Below are positions 53,327 to 61,902 of a stretch of 64,000 nucleotides of DNA, one piece after another. Each line of letters starts with the position of its first letter. Positions within the stretch are counted from its first letter, which is position 1. Made by a program: the position numbers and the translations under genes. The notes under the pieces are model-generated. The model was not told the DNA's origin. It ran no database searches and worked only from the letters and a program-made list of their open reading frames with translations. The DNA is from JBHJGP01 sp050331695 (GTDB taxonomy: Bacteria; Pseudomonadota; Alphaproteobacteria; Geminicoccales; Geminicoccaceae). The stretch spans positions 124,001 to 188,000 of the forward strand of contig JBHJGP010000001.1 in assembly GCA_050331695.1 (NCBI GenBank), written 5' to 3'.

Positions 53327-55003
53327 CTACGACTTAGGTCGTCGAAACGCATTGGTGATCGGGTAGCGCCGGTCGCGGCCGAAGGCTTTCTGCGTCAGTT
53401 TGACGCCAGGCGGTGCTTGCCGGCGCTTATATTCGGCGCGATCGAGGAGCTGCTGAGCGCGTTCGACGCTGTCTTGTTCATAGCCGGCGTTGACGAGATC
53501 TTCGACATGCTGCTCGCCCTCGACCAGTGCGCGCAAAATGCTGTCGAGCAGGTCATAGGGGGGCAGACTATCCTGGTCTGTTTGATTATCGCGAAGTTCG
53601 GCGCTTGGAGGCTTGGTGATGATCCGCTCCGGAATGACCTCGCCATCGGGGCCGAGAGCGATCCGTGGCTTCGCCCGGTTGCGCCAGGCCGAGAGGCGAA
53701 AAACGGTGGTCTTGTAGACGTCCTTGAGAACGGAATAGCCCCCGCACATGTCGCCGTAGAGCGTCGCGTAGCCGGTCGACATCTCGGACTTGTTGCCCGT
53801 GGTCAGGACCATCGGTCCGAGCTTGTTGGACAGGGCCATGAGGATCAGACCGCGCACCCGGGACTGGATGTTCTCTTCCGTCAGCCCCGGCGTCAGGCCC
53901 TCGAACAGGGGCGCCAGGACTCGGTTGATGGCCGCGACCGGCTCCTCGATGGCGATCTCGTCCAACCGGATCCCTAACCTCGATGCCAGGGCCGCGGCAT
54001 CGTCCAAACTGTGTTGGGAGGTGTAGCGCGACGGCAACATCACCGCGTGAACCCGCTCGGCGCCCAGCGCATCGACAGCCACGGCTGCCGAGAGCGCGCT
54101 GTCGATGCCGCCGCTGAGCCCGAGGACGACACCGGGAAAACCGTTCTTCTCCACATAGTCGCGGAGGCCCAGGACCATCGCCCCGTAAATCGCCTCATCG
54201 TCGCCCGGCATCGGCGCGATCGCCGTCTCCTGGCACCACCAACCCTCTTCCGTTTCCGACCAGTCCGTCGCCAGAAGCTGGGTCTCGAATTTTTCCGCCT
54301 GGGCGGCGAACCGTCGGTTGGCGTTGAGCACGAACGAAGCACCATCGAAACAAAGTTCGTCTTGGCCGCCCACCAGGTTGACGTAGATGAGCCCCAGACC
54401 CGTTTCGGTGACCCGCGCCACCGCCTCCTGCAGGCGCAGATCGTCATTGACCGTATCGAAGGGGGAGCCGTTGATGACGATCAGGAGATCGGCGCCGCAT
54501 TCGCCCAGCGCCTCGGCGACATCAGGTGCCCACATGTCCTCGCAGACCATGACCCCCAGACGGACCGCCCGGTCGTTCCACTCGAGGATCATCGGCCCCG
54601 GCACCTGGGCCGCATCGAACACCCGCTTCTCGTCGAAAACCCCATAATTGGGCAGAAGATGCTTGCCACGCACCGCCTGCATCTTGCCGTCGCCGAGGAG
54701 GACGCTGGCGTTCCACAAAGCGTCACCCTGACGCCAGGGCGCACCGATCAACAGCGCCGGTCCCGGCTCTTCGGTCGCCCGGGCCAATGCTTCCAGCGCC
54801 GCATGGCAGGCCTTCTGCAGGGCTGGCTTCAGAACCAGATCCTCGGGCGGGTAGCCGCATAGAACCAGTTCGGGAAAAACGACCAGGAGGGCGCCCTGAT
54901 CCGCTGCTCGTCTGCGGCAATCCAGGATCAGCTGACGGTTGGCATCGATCGCGCCTACGGTCGGATTGACCTGGGCGAGGACAATTCTGAGCTTGTCGGA
55001 CAA
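53327..55003 (-). CDS. nadE: NAD synthetase, glutamine-hydrolysing
   Basis: The 558-residue protein pairs an N-terminal nitrilase-type glutaminase (VFPELVLCGYPPEDL, KHLLPNYGVFDE, LGVMVCEDMW with the catalytic Cys) with a C-terminal synthetase (VLGLSGGIDSALSAAVAVDALG, TTGNKSEMSTGYATLYGD). It makes NAD from deamido-NAD. The start is TTG 55003 with GGGAG 8 bases upstream, giving the usual length; the longer frame runs over the divergent LysR gene. Confidence 0.94.
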   Translation of the reverse strand: MSDKLRIVLAQVNPTVGAIDANRQLILDCRRRAADQGALLVVFPELVLCGYPPEDLVLKPALQKACHAALEALARATEEPGPALLIGAPWRQGDALWNASVLLGDGKMQAVRGKHLLPNYGVFDEKRVFDAAQVPGPMILEWNDRAVRLGVMVCEDMWAPDVAEALGECGADLLIVINGSPFDTVNDDLRLQEAVARVTETGLGLIYVNLVGGQDELCFDGASFVLNANRRFAAQAEKFETQLLATDWSETEEGWWCQETAIAPMPGDDEAIYGAMVLGLRDYVEKNGFPGVVLGLSGGIDSALSAAVAVDALGAERVHAVMLPSRYTSQHSLDDAAALASRLGIRLDEIAIEEPVAAINRVLAPLFEGLTPGLTEENIQSRVRGLILMALSNKLGPMVLTTGNKSEMSTGYATLYGDMCGGYSVLKDVYKTTVFRLSAWRNRAKPRIALGPDGEVIPERIITKPPSAELRDNQTDQDSLPPYDLLDSILRALVEGEQHVEDLVNAGYEQDSVERAQQLLDRAEYKRRQAPPGVKLTQKAFGRDRRYPITNAFRRPKS

Positions 55004-55079
55004 GGTAGGGCTCCCGTAACGGCCTGATCGGACTATAGATCGGGGCATAAGGGCAGGCGAGAGGGGGGAGGTTGCGGCC

Positions 55080-55979
55080 TTGGACCGACTGCAGGCGATG
55101 CAGGTTTTCACTCGAGTGGCGGAGCAGGGCAGCTTTTCGGCCGCCGCCGATCAGCTCCACATGTCGAAATCAGCGGTCAGCAAATCGATCGCCGGACTCG
55201 AGGATCATCTGGGCGCGCGGCTCCTTAATAGAACCACGCGCAAACTCAGTTTGACCGAGGCCGGCAGTCTCTACCTCGAGGCCTGCGCGCGGATCATCGC
55301 CGAGGTCGAGGAAGCTGAGAACAGTACCCAGCGACTACAGTCGAATCCTAGGGGCAAGCTCCGGGTCAACGCGCCCATGTCCTTCGGCGTGTCCCATGTG
55401 GCGCCGCTGATCGTGCCGTTCATGGCGGCGTTCCCCGACATCGAGGTCGATCTGACGCTGAACGACCGCTTTGTCGATCTGGTGGACGAAGGCTTCGATC
55501 TCGCGATCCGGATCGGCTCGTTGGACGATTCCACCCTGATTGCCCGGAAATTGGGTGAGGATGAGATCCTTCTGGTCGCCGCGCCGAACTATCTGGAACG
55601 GCGGGGCGTTCCCGCGGCGCCGGCGGATCTGAGCGACCATGATTGCCTCGTCTACACCTACGGCAGGACCCGGGACGAATGGCGTTTTCGAAGCGAGAAC
55701 GGTCTGGCCCCGGTCCGTGTCCAGGGGCGCTTTCGCGCGAACAATGGCGACGCCGTGCGGGTCGCAGCGGTGGGGGGCCTGGGCGTCGCCCTCCTGCCGC
55801 AATTCATCATCCGCGATGATTTAGTGACCGGCCGCCTGGTTCGGCTCCTGCCGGAGATCAGCGCGGCCCCCCTCGAGATCCACGCCATCTACCCGCACAA
55901 TCGGCACCAATCGGCGAAGCTCCGGACATTCATCGATTACCTGCGTGAGCATTTGATGCTGGCCGGCATCCATCGGTGA
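55080..55979 (+). CDS. LysR-family transcriptional regulator
   Basis: The 299-residue protein has a winged helix (MQVFTRVAEQGSFSAAADQLHMS, LEDHLGARLLNRTTRKLSLTEAG) and a LysR substrate domain (NAPMSFGVSHVAPLI, DLAIRIGSLDDSTLIARKLG). It resembles the DsdC/PrrR-like group that often has broad or unknown ligands. The start is TTG 55080 after a GGGGGGAGG tract, 76 bp from the nadE start on the opposite strand; no neighbouring metabolic gene suggests a target. Confidence 0.9.
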   Translation: MDRLQAMQVFTRVAEQGSFSAAADQLHMSKSAVSKSIAGLEDHLGARLLNRTTRKLSLTEAGSLYLEACARIIAEVEEAENSTQRLQSNPRGKLRVNAPMSFGVSHVAPLIVPFMAAFPDIEVDLTLNDRFVDLVDEGFDLAIRIGSLDDSTLIARKLGEDEILLVAAPNYLERRGVPAAPADLSDHDCLVYTYGRTRDEWRFRSENGLAPVRVQGRFRANNGDAVRVAAVGGLGVALLPQFIIRDDLVTGRLVRLLPEISAAPLEIHAIYPHNRHQSAKLRTFIDYLREHLMLAGIHR

Positions 55980-56038
55980 GCCTCCCCGTGAGCCGAGATT
56001 CTCTTGTGTACATATTTCCTGCATACGAGATAGGTGGG

Positions 56039-56071
56039 TGCCGAGTTCTTCGGCATGGGAAAATCCCATGC
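56039..56071 (+). promoter_or_regulatory. Two overlapping hairpins masking the crcB start
   Basis: GCATGGGA-AAA-TCCCATGC (56053-56071) is a perfect 8-bp stem whose left arm holds the only SD-like GGGA and whose right arm holds the crcB ATG (56068). TGCCGA-GTTCT-TCGGCA (56039-56055) is a second perfect stem sharing three bases with the first, so the two are partly exclusive. I do not see the known fluoride-riboswitch consensus here. Confidence 0.5.
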
Positions 56072-56433
56072 TGAGCTATTTTTGGGTGGCCTTGGGAAGC
56101 GCGCTTGGCGGCATGGCCCGGTTCGCGCTCGCCGAATGGTTGCCGGTCATGGGCCACGGTTCCTTTCCGCTCGCCACATTCCTCGCCAATGTCCTGGGCT
56201 CGGTGGCCATAGGGGTCGCGTTCGCAACCCTCTCCGGCGATCCGGCGCGCCTCTTCTTGATGGTCGGCGTGCTCGGCGGGTTCACGACCTTTTCGACCTT
56301 CAGTCTACAGACCCTTTTGCTGATGACGGCGGGCCGGATCGACCTCGCTTTGCTCAACGTCCTCGGCACCCTGGTCTGTTGCCTGATCGGCGTCTGGTCC
56401 GGGGTGAAGCTCGCTGGTTTGATCTTGCCTTGA
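56068..56433 (+). CDS. crcB: Fluoride ion exporter CrcB/Fluc
   Basis: The 121-residue protein has four transmembrane helices and the Fluc landmarks GSALGGMARFALAEW, TFLANVLGSVAIGVAF with the pore Asn, and GFTTFSTFSLQ with the phenylalanine box. It forms dual-topology dimeric fluoride channels in the inner membrane. ATG 56068 gives the family N-terminus and lies inside a perfect hairpin. It is 88 bp after the LysR gene. Confidence 0.93.
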   Translation: MLSYFWVALGSALGGMARFALAEWLPVMGHGSFPLATFLANVLGSVAIGVAFATLSGDPARLFLMVGVLGGFTTFSTFSLQTLLLMTAGRIDLALLNVLGTLVCCLIGVWSGVKLAGLILP

Positions 56434-56495
56434 CATCGATCGGCTTGATGCTTGAAAGGCAGGGTGCTTCGCGGTAGACGAACCCCCTCTCGCGG

Positions 56496-56572
56496 GCGCC
56501 CGTAGCTCAACTGGATAGAGCACCTGACTACGGATCAGGAGGTTGGGGGTTCGAATCCTCCCGGGCGCGCCA
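56496..56572 (+). tRNA. tRNA-Arg (ACG)
   Basis: GCGCCCG pairs with CGGGCGC in the acceptor stem, followed by discriminator G and encoded CCA. The D arm, CCTGA/TCAGG anticodon stem with loop CTACGGA (anticodon ACG) and the TTCGAAT T-loop are complete. No matching attachment-site repeat was found downstream. Confidence 0.97.
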
Positions 56573-56730
56573 AGCCTTCCCAATCCATTGGTTTCTGTCG
56601 TCGATCAGTGACTGGCCTGGCCACGGATTATCTGCCGCGACGGTCGAGGGCGTCGCAAAGAGGCCGTTCGGTCAAGCGTCGACGGCCGACCTAAGATCGC
56701 CGCCAACGGCCTTCCGCGGGCAGTGTCCGG

Positions 56731-57393
56731 TCAGCTTATGTCCGCCACGGTCACGCCAAGCCGCTCGGCATAGGCGCTGATCGCCCGTTGCCACGCCGGG
56801 CGTGAGAGTGCCCTCGCGTAATAGTCCGTGAGCTGAGGGTAGGGGTCCAGAAGATCGGTCTTGCGGATGTCCCGCAACACGGTCGCCAGCAGAATGTCGG
56901 CAATCGAGAAATCGGAGCCCGTGATTCAGGCGCGATCCTCAAGTTGGCGTTCCAGTCCGGCGAACCAGCGCCCCGCTTCCTTGACCATCGCCGCGCGCCG
57001 GGTGCTGGCCGCCTCGCCGCCATCGCCGAACTTGTCGATCAACTGGATCTCCAGCATCGGCCTTTCGATGGTATTGAGCGCGGCGAAGCACCATTGGATC
57101 ACCCGCGACCGTCCTTCGAGATCTGAGGGGATCAGCTTGCCGCTCTTCTCCGCTAGGTAGAGCAACACGGCGCCCGATTCCGCGACCGTAAGGCCTTCAT
57201 CGTCGATTGCCGGCACCAGATGGAAAGGACTGATCCGGGAGTAAGCGGCCTCTTTATGCTCACCGCCCATATGATCGAGACCCTGAACGCGATAGGGCAA
57301 GCGCATTTCTTCGAGCGCCCATTCAACGCGAAGGTCGCGTGTCTCCCCGATCACAGGCCGAAACACTTTTCCGAAGCCAAAAACCGTGATCAT
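56731..57393 (-). pseudogene. Glutathione S-transferase interrupted by an in-frame opal codon
   Basis: The frame from ATG 57393 to the stop at 56731 reads 220 codons, a normal GST length. The N-terminal thioredoxin fold shows VEWALEEMRLPYRV, SPFHLVPAIDD and LTVAESGAVLLYLAE (with the GSH-contacting Glu-Ser), and the C-terminal domain continues ITGSDFSIADILLATVLRDI and RPAWQRAISAYAERLG. Codon 156 is TGA (56928-56926), where relatives often have a bulky residue before xxxDFSIADI; TGG to TGA would explain it. The truncated product would lose the final helices. GGAAGGTGG precedes the start. Confidence 0.85.
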
Positions 57394-57533
57394 GATCGCA
57401 CCACCTTCCGGGTGACGTAGCGAACGAACTCGTCGAAAGCGCTATTCCCACCGTCAGAGAAGGCGTTCCGTCGTTCCTTTGCGTGTCGGCAAACGTTTTG
57501 CCTTCGCCACGAATGTGGAAAAGGCGGTCCTGT
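57390..57533 (-). pseudogene. Possible gene remnant upstream of GST (DUF2852-like tail?)
   Basis: A 47-codon open stretch with no start codon ends in TGA overlapping the GST ATG. It contains AFSDGGNSAFDEFVRYV, which recalls the GNSAFDEYR motif of DUF2852 proteins. Upstream it is closed by an in-frame TGA. It may be the decayed 3' end of a gene once coupled to GST, or chance. Confidence 0.2.
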
Positions 57534-57611
57534 TCAATCCGGAGATCGAACGACGCGTGGCCCGAGCCGCGAAAGCGGCTGGTCGGCGATGGACCGCCAT
57601 CCCATCAATGA

Positions 57612-58058
57612 CTATTCGACGGACGCCGTCTCGGTAAGCTTCGCCAAGGCACCTGCCATCTTGCCGATCACCGGGTGGTCCGTCGGCACCCCGTGGGTGG
57701 CGGCAACGTTGGCGGGATCGTGATAGGCAAGCCAGATCTTGCCGTCGTCGTCCTGGTAGGTCAGGACCCGCATCGGAAGATCCACGCCCATCGAAATCTC
57801 CTCCTGCATCGCCGGCGTGCCGAGATTGGGGTTGCCGAAGATCAGCAAGGTGGCGGGCGTCAACTCCATCCCGACATTTTCCGCGCCCTTGGCATGGTCT
57901 ACACGCGCGAACACCGTGGCACCTGCCTTCGTCACGGCCTCTTCGAGTCGGTCGACGGTTTGGCTTACATCGTGGGCGCTCTCGACCCTGACGAGTTCAT
58001 TCGCCAAGACCGGGACGGACGCGCAGATGGCAATAACAGCGGCCAAAAAAACTTTCAT
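57612..58058 (-). CDS. DUF302 periplasmic protein
   Basis: The 148-residue protein has a signal peptide (MKVFLAAVIAICASVPVLA) and one DUF302 domain: VESAHDVSQTVDRLEEAV, TVFARVDHAKGAENVG, PATLLIFGNPNLGTPAMQ and the C-terminal AYHDPANVAATHGV. Function of the family is unknown; some members are linked to oxidative or metal stress. ATG 58058 starts the signal peptide; longer in-frame readings are implausible. Confidence 0.88.
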   Translation of the reverse strand: MKVFLAAVIAICASVPVLANELVRVESAHDVSQTVDRLEEAVTKAGATVFARVDHAKGAENVGMELTPATLLIFGNPNLGTPAMQEEISMGVDLPMRVLTYQDDDGKIWLAYHDPANVAATHGVPTDHPVIGKMAGALAKLTETASVE

Positions 58059-58322
58059 CGACTTGCAATCGCTCCTCTCGTTTTGGTTGGTCAGGGATCG
58101 AGACAGATAAAAATCGCCGGACGGCTCCTTATAAACGGACGGCCTCCTCAGCGATCTCGTCCGAAAGTGCCTCGCGCTTCTACATAGCGCCATCCTGACC
58201 ATGGCGGTAGCCGACTAACCCGCACCGAGCTTGGTAAAGCTCTGGCCACCGAACACGTCATGGTGAGACGTGGCGAGAGGTCGAGTTCCGTTTGAACGGG
58301 TACCGCGCTCGATCGGTGGGTT

Positions 58323-59216
58323 TCAATCAAACTGAGCAACCGTCCTCAATGTGCGCGGTGCCGCTGCCATTTCGACCGGGTTGCTCGTTGCTAGGCCGGA
58401 TGTGAGAAGAGCGGCCTTCCAGAGCGCCCAGCACCGACCTCGCTGCCAGGTCGCCTCATCCAGGCGCAAACGCGAGCGAAAAGCGGCGCGGGCGGCCATA
58501 TCGAAAAAAGTCCAGGCGATCGCCAGGTCGCAGGCCGGATCACCGGCAGCGAGTTGCCCGAAATCGATCACCGCGCAGAGCTTACCCTCTTTCACCAGGA
58601 GGTTGCCCGGCGCCACGTCACCATGGATCCAGACCGGCTCACCGGTCCAGGCCGATGCCAGGCCCCGCTCCCAGATCGAGATTAAGGTGGTCTCGTCCCA
58701 ACCGTCGGCGAGCCGTTCGATCGCCGCCCGCGCTTCGGCGTCATAGACCTGGAGTGGCCCTCCTCGATGAAAATTGCCGTCGCCTGGACGGGGCGCGCCC
58801 GTCGGATCGATCCGATGGAGGGCCGCGAGAAAATCTGCCAACTGCCCGGCGAACGCGCCGGGATCGTCAATCTTCGCCGTCGCCGCCGTTTCACCGGGCA
58901 GCCAGGCATAGACCGACCATGCGAAGGGATAGCTCAGACCGGACGAACCCTTGGCGACCGGCCGGGGAATGGCGAGCGGCAAAAAAGGTGCCAGTTGGGG
59001 AAGCCAACGCTGCTCTTTGGCGACCGCACAGGCGTAGCCCTCGGCGCGGGGCAGGCGCACCACGAGATCGGAGCCGAGGCGGAAGGAGGCATTGTTCCAG
59101 CCACCGGTCTCGACTGGTCTCACCTGTAAATGCGCCCAGCGCGGAAACTGCTCCCTAATCAACGCTTCGACCAGGCTGGCGTCGATATCGATCATGCCGG
59201 CTTCGTCATCATCCAT
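58323..59216 (-). CDS. Aminoglycoside phosphotransferase (APH) family protein
   Basis: The 297-residue kinase-like protein has VETGGWNNASFRLGSDLVVRLP at the N-lobe, the catalytic loop VWIHGDVAPGNLLV (Asp base and Asn) and the metal-binding VIDFGQLAAGDPACDLA. Members phosphorylate small molecules; this sequence gives no evidence that it confers drug resistance. Start is uncertain between ATG 59216 and 59195. It is 45 bp downstream of the NosR-like gene and may belong to that operon. Confidence 0.85.
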   Translation of the reverse strand: MDDDEAGMIDIDASLVEALIREQFPRWAHLQVRPVETGGWNNASFRLGSDLVVRLPRAEGYACAVAKEQRWLPQLAPFLPLAIPRPVAKGSSGLSYPFAWSVYAWLPGETAATAKIDDPGAFAGQLADFLAALHRIDPTGAPRPGDGNFHRGGPLQVYDAEARAAIERLADGWDETTLISIWERGLASAWTGEPVWIHGDVAPGNLLVKEGKLCAVIDFGQLAAGDPACDLAIAWTFFDMAARAAFRSRLRLDEATWQRGRCWALWKAALLTSGLATSNPVEMAAAPRTLRTVAQFD

Positions 59217-59261
59217 TGCCAGTCCGAACGCCGGCAACGGGTTTCGATCGGCGCAACGCCC

Positions 59262-61343
59262 TCAAGCCAGGGGACGGCCCTTCGCCGCGAGCACCAGCGG
59301 CACGCACAGGTCGGCGCGCTGGTGGATGGTCACGCAGTCGAGACATTGGAAGCACTCGGCATAGTCGACCCTGCCTCCCCGATCGATCGCGCCATATTTG
59401 CAGCGGACCCGGCAAAGTTGGCAGGGACTGCCGCACTCGGCGCGCCTCTCGATCCAGCCGAAGCGGCGAACCCGGCCGAGCAGCGCCAGAAACGCGCCGA
59501 GCGGACAGATATAGCGGCAGAAGGCCTTGAATACGAAAACGGAAAGGATCAGCCACAAGACCGCGTAAGCCACATAGCCGAGTTCACGCACGAAAACGAC
59601 CGTCACCGCGGTCTTGAACGGTTCGACCTCGACCGCCGCGTCGAGGAGCGGCGGGACGAACAGGGTGACGACGATCAGTGCCGCGAGCACGCCATATTTT
59701 ATCTTCTTCAGATGGAGGTCCAGCGCCGGCGGCACCTGAACCGTTTTAGCGCCTACGGCGCTGCCTGCCTTATGGGTCAGTTCCTGCATGGCGCCATAGG
59801 GGCAAAGCCAACCGCAGAAAAAGCCCCGTCCCCAGACCACCACCGAGGCGAGGGTTCCAACCCACACCAATGCCGAGACCGGATCATAGGCCAGAAAGGC
59901 GAAACTGCCGCCATCGGTCGCCGTCCGAAGCACCGCTAATGGCGTCACGATGCTGAGCTGAGCCTGGGCGCTCCAACCCAGAAACAGTATCGTCGCCCCG
60001 AGCGTCGCGACGCGCACCCAAGGGAACAGCCTGTGGGCCGCGAGCCCCGGCATGTTCCGGGCCATGGCGTAGAACACCATGCTCACCAAAAGCACGGCAC
60101 CGGCCAGGTGCGGCGCCCGGTCTCGGATCGCGGCGAGCCAAGCCGGCACCGGACCAGGCTGGTCGGGAGTTGCGAAGAACCGCGTCGGCGTCTCCATGGC
60201 AATCGCGAAATCACGGGTGCCGAGTTCGGGCATGAACATGCCATGGGCCCGGATCGCCCGCAGCCGAAGGGTCCATTCGGTGCTCGGATCGAAGCCCAGA
60301 CGGCGGTCGGCGCGGAGGATCATCGCCTGATCGAAGTCCGGCACATCCGCGGCGAGCTCGATCTCGATATCGGCGTCGCGAAGGGCGATCGGGAACCCGC
60401 CCTGTTCGGCGCCGATCCGGTCCGGGCTCGTATTCCGAACGTAATCCGGCGCCACCAGCGGGTGACGACCATTGGCGACGATCAGGATCGGCTCATCGCT
60501 GGCGCGGACCGTCAAAAGCGCTTCCAGCTCCCGCAAGGAGCTATCGGCCAGCACCGCCTGCGCGATCGACGGCGGTCCGATATCAACGGCGTAGGCCTCG
60601 AGATAAAGGCCGTCCATGTCCTCCTTGGCCTCCGGGTCATCGTCCGCCCAAAGCGAGCCGGCGAAGGCGGCATCGGCTTCCCGGTTCGTCAGCACGAGCT
60701 TGCGGGCAATCCTCTGATCCACCAGGTCATCCCAGCTCAGCGCTTCGCGGTAATCGGGATCGGGATGGGCCGCTGGCGCGCCGGCCACACCCTGCATTTT
60801 CTCGCGCGCGACCTGGAGCGCCGCCGCCAAGATGGTTTCGTTGGCGATCCGCACCGAAGCCGTCGCCTTGAGGACCCCATCCAGATAAACGTTGGTCGAC
60901 GTCGCCACCTCGGCGTCACCGTAGGGCGCGCCGACGGTGATGGACGAGTTGATCGAATGGCCCCGATATTGGGCGACGAATTCGTTGAACGCCGCCTCGC
61001 CGAGACCTGAGACGAAGACCGGCTCGTTTTGGCTGATAATGGAAACGTCGAGAAATCGGCCGTCCCGGTCAAGGGTCACCAAGAGATTGATGGGCGCCCC
61101 GGAAAAGCCGGGCAGAGGCGCCAGCGGTTCCGTTTCGAAGACGTAGCCGGCGGGGCCGCCGCCGGCATCGACGATGGTCCAGACCCCATCCGAGCCGGTG
61201 GGCTCGCCGAGTTTGTAGGGTGGCACGACCCGTTTCGCCAGGGCTTCCGGATCAAGAGGTTCGGCGAGCGATGCCGTGAGAAAGGAGAGAAGACCCAGCG
61301 CAAACCAGAGCCCTAGGGCCGGCCACCGCCAGGAAATGGTCAG
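59262..61343 (-). CDS. NosR/NirI-like membrane flavo-iron-sulfur protein
   Basis: A signal-like hydrophobic start (WPALGLWFALGLLSFLTASLA) leads to a periplasmic FMN-binding domain, then about six membrane helices with two CxxxCP motifs (CGWLCPYGAMQE and CRYICPLGAFLALL) and a C-terminal pair of ferredoxin-like cysteine groups (CGSPCQLCRVRC and CFQCLDC). This is the NosR/NirI architecture, used elsewhere to feed electrons to periplasmic enzymes. No nos or nir genes are present; the neighbour is a PQQ dehydrogenase. Only CTG (61343) or ATT (61337) can start the signal peptide; the first conventional codon is GTG 61226, which would remove it. Confidence 0.82.
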   Translation of the reverse strand: MTISWRWPALGLWFALGLLSFLTASLAEPLDPEALAKRVVPPYKLGEPTGSDGVWTIVDAGGGPAGYVFETEPLAPLPGFSGAPINLLVTLDRDGRFLDVSIISQNEPVFVSGLGEAAFNEFVAQYRGHSINSSITVGAPYGDAEVATSTNVYLDGVLKATASVRIANETILAAALQVAREKMQGVAGAPAAHPDPDYREALSWDDLVDQRIARKLVLTNREADAAFAGSLWADDDPEAKEDMDGLYLEAYAVDIGPPSIAQAVLADSSLRELEALLTVRASDEPILIVANGRHPLVAPDYVRNTSPDRIGAEQGGFPIALRDADIEIELAADVPDFDQAMILRADRRLGFDPSTEWTLRLRAIRAHGMFMPELGTRDFAIAMETPTRFFATPDQPGPVPAWLAAIRDRAPHLAGAVLLVSMVFYAMARNMPGLAAHRLFPWVRVATLGATILFLGWSAQAQLSIVTPLAVLRTATDGGSFAFLAYDPVSALVWVGTLASVVVWGRGFFCGWLCPYGAMQELTHKAGSAVGAKTVQVPPALDLHLKKIKYGVLAALIVVTLFVPPLLDAAVEVEPFKTAVTVVFVRELGYVAYAVLWLILSVFVFKAFCRYICPLGAFLALLGRVRRFGWIERRAECGSPCQLCRVRCKYGAIDRGGRVDYAECFQCLDCVTIHQRADLCVPLVLAAKGRPLA

Positions 61344-61804
61344 CCCTCAGCCTGGCCCAGGAGCCGGGCGGCGTCCTCATCGCCTTGATCGGCAGCTTTC
61401 CTAAGCCAATGGCGAGCATCGAGCCGGTCCTCTTCGGTCTCCGCGCTTTGCAAAAGCGAGGCGCCCAGATGGTACTGAGCCACGGAATAGCCCTGCTCGG
61501 CCGCCCGGCGCATGATCGCCTCGGCCTTTTCGAGGTCCTGCTCGACGCCCAGGCCCTCCTCATAGAACAGCGAGAGGTAGACCATCGCGGCCGGATTCTT
61601 GGCCTCGCTAACGCAGCGATCGAAGATCTCCTTCGCGACCCCGTGGGCGCCGGTCTTGGACGCAAAATAACCGTACATGCAGTAGAGCGGATGGTCAGGA
61701 CCCTGCTCATAGGCGAACCGCTCGAACGAGAGTTCGCTGGTCGTCTCACCGGCCGCCACGGGCCCGGCGACCAGGAGAGCCGCCGCCATCGCCACCATGC
61801 GCAT
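61340..61804 (-). CDS. SEL1-repeat secreted protein
   Basis: The 154-residue protein has a signal peptide (MRMVAMAAALLVAGPVAA) and SEL1-type helical repeats (AAMVYLSLFYEEGLGVEQD, AEAIMRRAAEQGYSVAQYHLG, DARHWLRKAADQGDEDAARLLG). Such repeats mediate protein contacts in the periplasm. ATG 61804 has GGAGG at a good distance; an ATG 6 bases earlier is too close to it. The stop overlaps the start region of the NosR-like gene, suggesting coupled translation. Confidence 0.82.
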   Translation of the reverse strand: MRMVAMAAALLVAGPVAAGETTSELSFERFAYEQGPDHPLYCMYGYFASKTGAHGVAKEIFDRCVSEAKNPAAMVYLSLFYEEGLGVEQDLEKAEAIMRRAAEQGYSVAQYHLGASLLQSAETEEDRLDARHWLRKAADQGDEDAARLLGQAEG

Positions 61805-61850
61805 CGTCATGCCTCCGATTATGGTTTTTTTATCATAGCGATCGGTTGCG

Positions 61851-61882
61851 CAAAAGCGAAGGGCGCCCGGCAGGCGCCCTTC
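61851..61882 (-). terminator. Rho-independent terminator after PQQ dehydrogenase
   Basis: GAAGGGCGCC and GGCGCCCTTC form a perfect 10-bp stem with a 5-base loop (61858-61882), followed on the minus strand by GCTTTTG. It lies 20 bp after the dehydrogenase stop and separates it from the SEL1 gene. Confidence 0.85.
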
Positions 61883-61902
61883 AACTCCGATCCTGTTCGT
61901 GC

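Noticed and set aside
55980..56067. Fluoride riboswitch upstream of crcB
   Set aside because: The conserved bases of the crcB motif are not recognisable; only the two simple hairpins are.
56496..56730. tRNA-Arg as an integration site for a mobile element
   Set aside because: No integrase gene and no second copy of the tRNA 3' end is visible downstream.
57480..57648. Short plus-strand frame with FNPEIERRVARAAKAAG
   Set aside because: Only about 50 codons, no good start, overlaps the end of the DUF302 gene and competes with the minus-strand remnant; not enough to call.
58059..58322. Space between DUF302 and APH-like genes
   Set aside because: No gene, repeat or clear hairpin seen; probably the DUF302 promoter region only.
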